In this document: piece after piece, positions 22,150 through 31,962 of the stretch
Position numbering within the stretch: position 1 is the first letter of the stretch
Layout: each line of letters begins with the position of its first letter
Origin: Jimgerdemannia flammicorona
Taxonomy: Eukaryota > Mucoromycota > Endogonomycetes > Endogonales > Endogonaceae
Length of the DNA: 35,348 nt
Reading direction: 5' to 3'
NCBI GenBank assembly: GCA_003990745.1
Contig: RBNI01000258.1
Coordinates: forward strand, 1-35,348
Position numbers and translations under genes: made by a program
Notes under the pieces: generated by a model
Seen by the model: the letters and a program-made list of their open reading frames with translations, nothing else
Databases searched by the model: none
Told to the model about the DNA's origin: nothing

Positions 22150-22560
22150 TTATCAGATTTAAAAAACTTTATTATAAAGTAATTATTTCCACTAAGGCTT
22201 ATTCAACAGATATAGGATATGATCTCTATAGTACTGTCTCATAGACAATACTATCAGAAAAATCTTAAGTAATAAGAACTGATATAGCTGTATAAATACC
22301 TTAAGATATCTATGCTAGGATAGTAGAAAAAAGTAGACTAGCAAAAGATTATGATCTCTTAATAGAAGAAAGAGTTATTGATAAAGGATATTAGAATGAA
22401 ATTAAAGTTATTTTGAGAAACCTTGAAAAAGAACAATATCTATTCTACTAGAACAAAAAAGTAGTATAACTAATTATAGAGATTATAAAAAATAATATCA
22501 CAACTCAAGAAGTCAAAATATTTCCACTATTAGAAAGGATTTAGATCTTCAAAATTACTT
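22150..22560 (+). pseudogene. dUTPase-like domain within the Gypsy element
   Basis: In the same frame as the zinc knuckle, four trimeric-dUTPase motifs appear in order and with normal spacing. Motif 1 is IGYDLYS at 22212-22232 (usual AGYDL). Motif 2 is ARIVEKSRLA at 22314-22343 (usual GRIxPRSxLA). Motif 3 is RVIDKGY followed by TAG and NEIKVIL at 22371-22415 (usual GVIDxxYxG). Motif 4 is NKKVV, TAA, LIIE at 22452-22481 (usual GdrIAQLI). A weak motif 5 (LER, then F and T) follows near 22530. Between motifs 1 and 2 the strand IRTDIAV and a following IP are also typical. dUTPase hydrolyses dUTP to dUMP and limits uracil in new DNA. The frame has stops but no frameshift. Confidence 0.75.
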
Positions 22561-22789
22561 TAGAATATTGAAGAGAAGTTTAAGACAGAGCTACTATTTA
22601 AGAAACAAACTCTACCAAAGATAAAAAATGATACTTTCAACTAGAAGATAGATATGTACTATATAAAAGATACTCTTATGATATATAGATATATTGTACA
22701 GAAATGCTCAATAATTATTACTTATGTCTAAGTAAACTTAGTTAAAGAAAACTACTAAGCTAGCTAATATCCAGACTGAGAAAAAGAAA

Positions 22790-23036
22790 TAAAATCTAAT
22801 ATAAGAAGTTATTTTTATAATTAATAATAAAGAAGTTATTAAAATATTAACTCAAGTTAAAGGATATGATATAAAGATCCTCTTTGATATAGGAGCTTCT
22901 AGAAATTTTATCAACTAGAATTTAGTAAAATAGACTAAAATTCTTACTATACCTGATGATAAAAGAATAGTATAATTTGCAAATGACAAAACTCAGACAT
23001 TATCTCAAATTACTAAAGACTTAATGCTATAGACAG
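22790..23036 (+). pseudogene. Gypsy aspartic protease region, 5' part, split by the LINE
   Basis: In a frame different from the dUTPase, the sequence KILFDIGASRNFI has its catalytic Asp at 22886-22888. The retroviral-type motif D-T/S-G-A/S is changed to D-I-G-A, consistent with ACA to ATA. The reading continues (KRIV, FANDKTQTLSQITKDL) until the LINE begins at 23037. The downstream part resumes after the LINE at 28917. The protease would have cut the Gag-Pol polyprotein. Confidence 0.65.
23015..23036. repeat. Target-site duplication, left copy
   Basis: 22 bp immediately before the LINE. It matches the right copy (28917-28938) at 20 of 22 positions. The two differences are TpG against TpA and CpA against TpA. 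Confidence 0.85.
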
Positions 23037-23105
23037 GCCTCTTTCCAGTACCATTCGGGTTACACAACCTTTGAAGAGCACTTACAACATTGTTTTTGAA
23101 GAAAA

Positions 23106-25139
23106 GTGACTAATAACATAGCAACTAATAGGCAACCTGAGGTATGTACTAGGCAGGGTGGCCCAAGCACTTTTGACTGGCAGCAGGTGGGGAGGGGCCC
23201 TGGCCTAGGGGGGGGTATGAGGGGGCTGCTGACTGGTGGATGTGGAAGGGGTGGAGGAGGTGGCGGAGGCTCAGGATCTGGGAGAGCGAGCTTTGCAGAG
23301 GCAGTGAAGGGGAGACAGCAGGCATCAGGGCTGGAGGGCTGGCTGAGGAAGAGCAGGGAGACTGAGAAGGGGACGATACAGGGGGGAGCAGTCCTTGGAA
23401 GAGGGGGCAGTGGAGCTAGGGGAGTAGCAGCTAGGGGGAGTGTGGCTGCTAATGGCAAGGGGACTGTCAATCTGGAATAAAATCCAGATGTGATGGCTGA
23501 TGGTAAGGCTGAGCAGCTGAGGCTTAGAAGACAAGGAGACTTGGTGAATAGTGTGATGGGTCTGGTAGTGGCCCCGTTACTCAAAAAATCGATCTCGGTA
23601 TTCACAGTTACACTGTGCTTCCAGGGCCTAGTGGTGATGGCAAAAATGGTGCTGGGGCTTATTGCTAAGCAGGTGACAGGAGCTGCATCTATGAAGTTTT
23701 TGAAGGGACTGGAGGGAGTGGAGGTGAGTTTTGAGGAGGCAGTACTATTGGAGGAAGCACTGAAGGTTGGATTGGTGGTTGGCGAGGTGTGTGTTCCGAT
23801 GGCATGTTGTCTGAAGTGGGATCCCAGGGTGGTCCAACTGCTAGTGAAAGGAGTGCCGACAGTGATGGCAATGGAGACGAGAAAGAGGGTTGAGGACTTC
23901 ATGGCAGAATATGGAGAGGTGGTGGATGTCGGATTTAGGGTCTGGGAAGAGATCTCACTCAGGACTGGTGACGTGGATGTGAGGATTCAGCTGGCTAGGA
24001 AGGAGGCTACTGGGAAGGTGAGAGACTGGCCTTCGGCAATGGTCTGGGGAGCAATTTTGTGTAAGGTGACAAGGGTGAAGGGAAGTGAGGAGGAGGAAGA
24101 GGATTTATTGGAAGCACTAAAAGAGTTAGAGGGTGCTGTAGAGAGACAAGCGAAGGCTTGAGTGGTCTTTGAGAAGTCAACATACCTGGAGGTGGTGGAT
24201 GGAAAGTGGATTCAAGTGAATAAGGAGCAGTGGGAAAAGGCTCAGGGGCATAAGAGGCAGAAAGAGCTGCTGGCCAAGCTGGACAATGGGCCACTGGGAA
24301 ATGCAAGCAGGGTGAAGAGCACTGGGAGAGCTGGAGTGAGTGTCTGGGCTGGCAAGGGGGAGGGGAAGGATAAGAAGGAGGCAGAGGAGGACAAGGAGAA
24401 GACTAGTAAGGATCCATATGCTGATGGCATGTTCGAGGTTTGGGAGGAGAACTGGGAGGGCTCTCCTACCCCTACCCCTCTAATCAGGTGTGGCCTGGCT
24501 TCCTGAAATAAGGTGGTAGAGGATGTACCAATGCGAGGAGCCCAGAGGGTGCAATTTGGAGTTCCGGAGGTGGTATATGGAGGACAGGTGGTAGCGACTG
24601 GTGAGGAGGAACTGGTAGATATCCCGGAGGTATGGGATGAGTCTGCAAGTGCCAGGGCTGACACCACAATGTTGGAGAGAGGGAGGCCGGTGACTCCGGG
24701 GGGGAAGGAGGTGGGGAACTTACTTTGGATGTGTCAGATGATGAACAACCTGGCAGCAGAAGAGTTGGGGGAGGTGGACTTGCGAGTGATGAGTGATGAG
24801 TACTGGGCGGGGATACTGCAAGGGGATGGGGTAATGAAGGCATTGAAGATGGAAATTCTTGCAGTATACCTAGAGGAGGAAGGGTATGAGGTAGATAAGG
24901 AGAGGAAGGCAGAGATGACAGTCATTGCTGGAGAGAGGGCTGAATACTGCTGGAACAAGTGTCATGGGCTGCAGCTTTGGCAGGAGGCATACATAGAATA
25001 CCGTGAGGAGTTTGAGGAGAAGGCGGATGGCGAGATGAATGAGCTGCTGGCTGGATTGGAGGCTCAGAGGGCAGAAGAGGAGGAGGTGGCTGCAGAATGC
25101 AATCTGGACATAGCACAGGAGGAGATGAGCATGGAGTAG
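23106..25139 (+). pseudogene. LINE ORF1 (nucleic-acid-binding protein), with stop codons
   Basis: One frame of 678 codons interrupted by three stops (TAA 23478, TGA 24159, TGA 24504). A Gly-rich N-terminal region (GRGGGGGGGSGSGR) precedes a well-ordered middle of alternating hydrophobic and charged residues (about 23490-24160), then an acidic, Lys-rich C-terminal third. No clear CCHC knuckle remains, although Tad1-type ORF1 proteins often have one. ORF1 proteins bind element RNA. The first codon in this frame is GTG at 23106, with an in-frame TGA shortly before it, so the original start codon may itself be mutated. Confidence 0.65.
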
Positions 25140-25172
25140 TAGAGATCAATCATCAACATAATATATTTCATT

Positions 25173-28100
25173 ATGAACAGTACAACTAACATTTTTTCTT
25201 TAAATGTGAATGGGCTATGGGGTGCTGCTTGACATAGGAACATTTTTACTTGAATGAAGAGATTGGAGACTGATCTCTTCCTATTGCAGGATGTTAGGTG
25301 TGAGGATAATTCTGATAAGCTGGAGTAGATGAGGGAATGGAGAGGTGAGGTGATTTGGAAGGGCAAGGTTGGGATTTTGGTTCGGAAAGGCAGAGAGGAG
25401 ATACAGGATGTGAGGAGCTGGGGGGAGAGACTGGTCTGGGGGGAGTGGATTCGAGCAGGCTGAGAGCCAGTTACAGTTGGCTCCTGCTACTGTTCTGCAG
25501 TACAGGATAAGCAAATAGAGTGGGTGAAAGGTTTACAGGAGAGTGGGAGCCTTGTAGAGACAGGGGTGGACATGCTGGGGGGAGATTTCAATATAATTCA
25601 GGACATACTATTGGACAGGACAGATGGAGGACAAGGTGCTGAGAGCAGGAGTGGAGGACTGGTGGCTTGGGAGGAGGTCGAAAGATTAAGTGTACTGGTA
25701 GATGCTGGTGGGGAGTACTGGGGGAATAGGAGGGTTTATATGCATTGGGCAGGGGGTCTGGAGACAAGAATCAATTGGATTCTGACAGCCAGCTACTGGG
25801 GCCTAGATGTTTGGAAGTCACTGGAGGTGGAATGGTATCCATGGTCAGATCACTGGGGGCTTTTGGGACAGGGGTGCTTTGGGGGAAGTGGGGATGGGCC
25901 TGGACATTGGTGCCTCAATTCCTCTTTATTAGATAACAAGACCCGGTGGGATGAGTGGGCTAAGGACATACAGCTGAGAGTGGAGAACTGGCAGCAGGAA
26001 GGTGCCTCAGTTGGGGTTCGGTGGATAAGAATGAAGGAGATGGCCAAGGTTTACTAGAGTGAGGCTGACAAGGAGGCAGGGAAGCAGAGAAGGTGTAGAG
26101 TGCATTGGGCTTCTACTAGATTGACTAGGCTCTTGGAGGAGTGGGCGAGGTTGAGGATATTGGAGGGAGAAGAAGATTGGAGGTCAATGAGGGCAAATAT
26201 GGAGATTGGGGAACTACAACAGGTGCTGTGGGATGAGGAAGAGGCAAGGGTATGGAGCTTGGCGGCATGGCTCTGCTGACAGGATCTGGAGGAGGGGGAG
26301 AGGCCTTCCAAGTTTCTTACAAGGGCTCTCAGAGCAAGGTGGGTACAGCAATGGTGGGAAGAGATGTTGGACTCAGATGATACACTGGTGCATAGTGTAC
26401 AGAATATTCTTGGATGGCTGAAGGAGAGATGGAGTGGATTGTAGAGTGAGGAGGAGGGTGGGGCAGATGCCACGACTATTGACCAAACATTGGAGGATTG
26501 GCACCCACCACAAATTGAGGGGTTAGGTGACCTGGTGAGGCCGGTACAGGAAATTGAGATCCACCAGGTTCTTGCCGTGACAATGCCAGGTACGGCACCT
26601 GGAGAGGATGGTCTGCCCTGGGACTTTTGGAAGTGAATGGTTGGAGTCCCAGGGGTGATGGGAGAAATGATGGTATTGTGCGACTTCATTCTACAGACAG
26701 GGAGGTGAGTGGGGGAGCAGGACCTTGGGCTGGTGATACTGCTTTATAAAAACAAAGAAAGGTGGGAGAATTGGAAGAACTGGCAACTGGTAATGTTGCT
26801 AGACATGGACAGAAAGTTAGTGACTAAGGTGGTGGTGGCAAGACTACAGAAGGTGGTCCAGCAGGTTGTGGGTATTGAGCAGAGGGGATTTATGGGTGGT
26901 CGGCTCATCAGGGATGGTACTGCCTGGGTACATGGAGTTATTGAAGGGGCAAGGGCCTGTAGACTGGATGGGTGCCTGGTCTTCTTGGACCAGGAGAAGG
27001 CTTATGACCAGGTGCGAAGAGTCTGGCTGGTGAAAGTTTTGGATAGAATGGGGGTTCCAATCCAATTCCGGTCAGCAATAGTCAGCCTACTGGAAGGGAG
27101 TAGGGCAGTGCTCGTGTGTAATAGTCATAGAGGGGTAGCATTCCCCTTGGGAAGGGGGGTGCCCCAGGGGGACCCACTGTCCCCCATTTTGTATGTACTC
27201 TCCCTGGAATCCCTTATGGATAGAATTAGGCAGAGGATAGAAGGACTCTCTGTCTTTGGTATAGGATGGAAAGTTGGGGCCTTTGCTGATGACATGGTGG
27301 TTGGTTTGGATTTGATTGCTGATATTAAAGAGCTCAAGAAGACTATAGAGTGGTATGAGGAGAACTCTGGAGCGAAGCTGAATTGGCATAAGTGTAAAAC
27401 AATGGTGCTCGGCAATGGTCTGGTGGGAGGGGAGGTCATAGGAACAATCATCCCCACAGGTGAAGCAGTGCGGTACTTGGGCATTTATTTGTCAGTCTAC
27501 AGGTCAGTTCTGCCCAGACTTTGGTGGGAGCAGAGGATTGGAATCTGAGAGGAGGCTCTGCAGAGTTGGGGGGGAAGACAATTTTCTCTGGCAGGATGGG
27601 TCTCAATTTTGAATGTCTACTGGTTGCTAAAGTTGTGGTACCTGGCCTATCATCTGGACTTCCCAGCCTGGGTGGTGAAGCGATTGGTGAAGTCAGCAAA
27701 GGGATGGATTTTGGCTAGAAGGCGGAGTCAGATTGGTTGAGAGACCTTGTCCCTACCAGTGGCAAGAGGTGGTCTTGGGCTGGTTGACTTTCCAAAACGG
27801 TTATATTGCTTGCAAGCATAGTGGCTAAAAAGGGCAGTGGAATTGAGAGGAGGTGGTTGGGTTTCTCTGCTACAGAAGATCTGGGAGAGGCGGACATCAC
27901 CAAGGGGCTCGACAGGTGATCTCCTCTCATTGGTTGGACTTCAGAGCACCAAGCAACTGTGATATAAAGGTTTTTGGTGGGGGATAGTGGAAGGGGTGTA
28001 CTGTATTGGAATTCATTGGCAGGGGAATGAAGGGGAGGAGGATTGGGACCTAGCGATGTGGTGTTGGGATTGTATACTACTGGGTGGCACCCCTTTAATT

Positions 28101-28829
28101 GAGTTTGATATTGGTGATGGAATGGAATGCCAAAGGGGACTGGGCCAGGATCTGTGGCCTAGCAGTTGGCAAGGAGTTGGAATTGGCAAAGAGTGAGACT
28201 GGCATAGTGTTTGGACCTAGAGTGTAGCAGTGAAAAAGTAGATGCTGCCAAAGTACTGGGTGGTCTGGTGGCACATGCTGCAGAGAAATGTTATGCTCAA
28301 CTTTCACTCAGGGCACCTTATTGTAGGAGGTTGCTTCGACTGTGAGGAGTGCCATAATGTAGGGCAGGAGGGGGGTTATGTACAGATGCCTGAACATTGG
28401 CTAGGAGAGTGTGAGGTGTTGGGGGATTTTTGGCAGGCAATTAGGGAACACTTGGGGGTACAGCATCGGAGAGATGACATATGGGGGAGGTGGGAGGACT
28501 TGAGAGATAGATTGGTAGGAGGGATAGGGAAGGAGTGGATCACTTTGGGCTGGGTGTTGGCTATTTGGGTAGGGTTGGCCAGTTACTAGCTATTTGTTTT
28601 TGAAGATGGGAGTCGATAGGGCTTGGGGGACCAGTTGATGCGGTGGCATAGGCTTATGGAAGACACCTTAACGGGCTGGTGGCTTGGTTGGGGGCTGCAG
28701 GGTGGGTGAAGGCACTACTTAGTGGAGAAAATTTGTGGGCAGAGTGGGGGGAGAGTTGGCATAGTTGGTAAAAGAGTGATCTTTATTCGTGAGAAGGTGG
28801 GGAGAAGCCCCCCTATGGGGATTAGGTAG
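25173..28829 (+). pseudogene. LINE ORF2: AP-type endonuclease, reverse transcriptase, zinc finger
   Basis: One frame of about 1218 codons, starting at ATG 25173, with more than ten internal stops, for example TGA at 25230, 25251, 25461, 26277, 26634, 26706, 27546 and 27738, and TAG at 25326, 26055, 26442 and 27819. The endonuclease is seen at residues 1-235: SLNVNG, LLQDV, GGDFNI with Asp 138, TRINWIL (usual RID changed to RIN), and SDH with Asp 226. The reverse transcriptase shows GFMGGR, FLDQEKAYDQV, GVPQGDPLSPILY and the catalytic FADD at 27282-27293 (Asp about 706). A Cys/His cluster at about 28330-28420 (CFDCEEC, then HWLGEC) fits the C-terminal zinc finger of LINE ORF2. The protein would nick target DNA and copy element RNA. 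Confidence 0.85.
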
Positions 28830-28888
28830 TGAGTGGTAAGGATGTATACTTATTCATAGACTGGTAATAAAGGCAGAGTCCAAGTGAC

Positions 28889-28916
<28 letters not shown>

Positions 28917-28919
<3 letters not shown>

Positions 28920-28938
28920 GACTTAATACTATAGATAG
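28917..28938. repeat. Target-site duplication, right copy
   Basis: 22 bp directly after the LINE poly(A) tail, after which Gypsy sequence resumes. The boundary is ambiguous by a few A residues shared with the tail. Confidence 0.85.
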
Positions 28939-29179
28939 AAAACTATAAAGAGAAAGTAGATCTAGATATAGTATACTTGTCTATTATGTAATAATGAAAT
29001 CACTCTATAGAAATAGGGTCAAAGGCTTACTTTAAATCTAAAGTCAGTATAAGTAGAAATAATCTCAGCTATACAATTTTATAAAGAAGCCAAAATAATA
29101 GAAAATTATTATCTCTGCTTAATATAGATAGTTCTAAAAGAAAGAAAACTATTCATATCTTATAAATAATTCAGCCTCT

Positions 29180-30520
29180 TATAGAAGAATTCTCTGACAT
29201 ATTTCAAGAACTAACAAAGCCTCCACCTAGAAGAAGAGTCAATCATAAGATTAATATAATTTCAGGATCATTACTCCCTTACAGACCTATTTATTCTATA
29301 TCTTAGCCAGAGCTAGAAGTCTTAAAAGAGACCCTAAAGACACTTTTTGATAAAGAATATATTAAACCAAGTATATCTCCTTATAGAGCACCCATTCTGT
29401 TTATAAAAAAGAAAGATAAAATATTAAGAATATATGTAAACTACTATCTACTCAATAAGATTACTATACAAAATCAATATTCTCTATCTAGTATAAAAGA
29501 ACTACTCACTCAGCTTTACAAAGTTAAGGTTATGACCTTAGGTGATCTTAAAGAAAAATTTTAGTAGATAAGAATAGATGAAAGAGATATAGAGAAAACA
29601 GTCTTCAAAATAAGATACAGATATTATTAATTCAAAGTTATATCCTTTAGATTAACTAATACTCTAGTAATATTTTAGATCTTTATGAATGATATCTTTT
29701 AGATAAGTGTGTACTAGTCTATATAGATGACATTCTTATCTATAGTATAACTCAAAAGAAGTACCTTCAATATCTAAAAGAAGTCTTTACTATATTGAGA
29801 AAAAAATCAGTTATATCTAAAGCTTGAAAAATATTACTTCCTATAAGAAGAAGTAGAATATCTTAGATATATTTTTGAAAAAGGAATAGTTAAAACTTTA
29901 CTCAGACTAATTAAAGTCATAGAAGATTGGCCTCAATCAGAAAATCTTAAAGAATTACAAAAATTTCTAGGATTGGTCAACTTCTTTAAATAATTTATAG
30001 AAGGATTCTCTAGAGTAGTAGCCCCTTTAATAGTACTTACTCAAAAATCTATGGATGTTAAAAAACATTAAACTTCTATCCAAACACAAGTCTTTAATTA
30101 TTTAAAAGACTTTTTACTAATATACTAGTATTAGTGATCTCTGATCTAAAAAACTTCTTTGAAGTTACTACTGATATATCAGATATAGTAATTGGAGCAG
30201 CTCTTACTCAAAAAAAAACATTTAGTAGCTTATTTTTCTCAAAAGTTAAAAGAAGTAGAAATAAGATATACTACTTATAAAAAGAAATTATTTGTTATAG
30301 TTAGAAGCCTTAAAGAATAGAGATACTTTCTGATAGGAAAACATTTTTCTATTATTATAAATTATCTATATTTACTACCAACCTACTCTGATTAAAAGAC
30401 AAGTAAGATAGATAGAAGTCCTAACAGATTATAACATCACAATAAAATACTATTCTGGAAAAACAAATATAGTAGCTAATGCTCTCTTAAGAATAAAACA
30501 AATAGAGCAAATAGTAGCTA
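29180..30520 (+). pseudogene. Gypsy reverse transcriptase and RNase H, degraded
   Basis: The reverse transcriptase opens with SLLPYRPIYS and then ELEVLKETLKTLFDKEYIKP and SPYRAPILFIKKK, typical of Ty3/Gypsy. LNKITIQNQYSL, DERDIEKTVFKIRYRYY and VISFRLTN follow. The catalytic loop is YIDD at 29720-29731 (usual YLDD), one frame away from the preceding block, so a small indel lies near 29700. EEVEYLRYIFEKGIVKTL, then LKELQKFLGLVNFF, mark the thumb and connection. RNase H follows at about 30161-30215 (FEVTTDISDIVIGAALTQ, with usual DAS changed to DIS). Stops are mostly TAG. Confidence 0.75.
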
Positions 30521-30699
30521 TTATAATTATAATCAATAATTTCAAAAATCAGATTAGAGAAGTCTATAATCTTACTTATTAAGAAATTTGTAAATTCTTA
30601 TAAAACTCAACCAATGATTTAAGACTTAAGAAACTGATCAAGAAACTAACTCTCAAAGAAGAATTACTATACTATAATAAACAAGAGTCTTAATTTTTG

Positions 30700-31450
30700 A
30701 AAATCAAAAACTAAGACTTCAGATTATACAAGAATACTATGATATATCTTTTGTAGGATATTATAGTTATAAAAAAAAACTCTTACTAATATATATAACT
30801 CAGAACTTTTACTGACCAAAGATGATAGATAATATTAAAGACTTCTGTTATTTCTGTAATCTATATTAAAGAAATGAGATAAAAAATCAAATATCTTTAG
30901 AACTTCTTCAACCTCTACTATGTAATATCTACTAGAAATTAAGATCAGATTACCTTAAACTTTATAGTAAGACTACTTAAAACTAATCAAAAAATAGATG
31001 CCATAGTAGTATTTATAGATAGGCTCAGCAAATAGATATATTTTAAATCTACTACTACTATAGTCACTATACCAGAAATAGAAAAAAATTTCTTAAATAT
31101 ATATAGTTTATAAACTATATCAGTAATAGTCTTAGATAGAGACTTCAAATTTATAAGTACTTTCTGAAAGGTATTCTTTGAAATGATAAATACTAAATTA
31201 TCATTCTCTAATATCTATTATCTATAATCTAATGATTAAACAGAAAGAACTAATAGAACTCTCAAACAAATGTTAAGAATATTCTATAGATACAAGTAAA
31301 ATGACTGATATCAATATCTTTTATTAGCAGAATTTTTTTATAATAATACCAAACAGTCATCTACTCAAATGATATCTTTCTTTATAAATATTAGTCAATA
31401 TCTATAAACTCTGACAACTATAGAAAAATCCATAGTACATACTTATAGTA
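30700..31450 (+). pseudogene. Gypsy integrase, degraded
   Basis: Integrase core residues remain in broken frames. The first catalytic Asp is in VVFIDRLSK (Asp codon 31018-31020). The second is in VLDRDFKFISTF (about 31130-31165). The Glu is in the block SND-x-TERTNRTLKQML (Glu codon 31243-31245), with TAA at the position of x. Integrase would join the element cDNA to host DNA. An upstream zinc-binding HHCC region is expected near 30700-30860, and only faint traces are seen (FVGYYSYKK). No chromodomain can be recognised after the core. Confidence 0.65.
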
Positions 31451-31752
31451 GAAGATCTTATAGTAACTATTAAAAATATTATACAATTAGTATAAAAAGA
31501 ATTATAGAAGGCTCAGGAATAATAAGTCAAATACCAATCAATATAGAAGAGAAGTTCTCTTTAAAGTAAAGACTTAGTTCTTTTAAAAATTCTCTAATAT
31601 AACTATAATAAATCAGACTAGATATCCTAAATAAGTCTATATCCAAAATATATTAAACTCTACCCAGTAGTACTCTGAACAAGTTAATTCAAATCAAATC
31701 TGAATTCAATTTATTACATGATGGTTTGATCTAAATCTCAAATCCAAAGCTA

Positions 31753-31962
31753 TCTGAATTAACTCAGATTAATCTAAATCACTTCATCTGAATCATTCTA
31801 TCTAAATTACTCATCCAAATCACTTCATCCAAATTATCTCATCTGAACCACTCAATCCAAATTACTCAATTTGAATTATCTAATTTGAATTCTCTAATTT
31901 GAATTCTTCAATCTGAATCCTCATCTGAATTCTTCAATTGAATCCTCCAATCTAAATTCTCT
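31753..31962. repeat. Degenerate 14-bp tandem repeat array
   Basis: About 13-15 tandem units of 14 bp (a few 12-13 bp) of the form TCYRAATYACTCAA, differing mainly by C/T and G/A changes. It lies after the integrase frame and near the 3' end of the Gypsy element. Confidence 0.8.

Larger units (their letters stand above)
23037..28916 (+). mobile_element. Tad1-like LINE (non-LTR retrotransposon), about 5.9 kb
   Basis: G-rich plus-strand element inserted in the AT-rich Gypsy. It has a short leader, ORF1 (23106-25139), ORF2 (25173-28829) with endonuclease and reverse transcriptase, and a poly(A) tail of about 28 nt at the 3' end. A 22-bp target-site duplication flanks it, all as expected for target-primed reverse transcription. 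ORF1 and ORF2 lie in the same frame and no frameshift is seen from 23106 to 28829, yet both are interrupted by stop codons. It appears nearly full length but inactive. CpG is very scarce for such a G-rich sequence. Confidence 0.9.

Noticed and set aside
23060..24667. Minus-strand open frames across the LINE (Pro/Ser-rich)
   Set aside because: They are the complement of the G-rich ORF1, which has the coherent frame and correct position in the element.
23106..28829. TGA read as Trp (recoded stops) in the LINE
   Set aside because: Host genes in the window use standard stops, including TGA in none of the required Trp positions, and use TGG for Trp. The element also has TAG and TAA stops and lost CpG. 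Mutation is the simpler reading.
31450..31700. Chromodomain at the end of the Gypsy integrase
   Set aside because: I looked for the aromatic cage pattern but the frame is too broken to support it.
31753..31962. CRISPR-like array
   Set aside because: Units are contiguous and degenerate with no spacers, in a eukaryotic retroelement.
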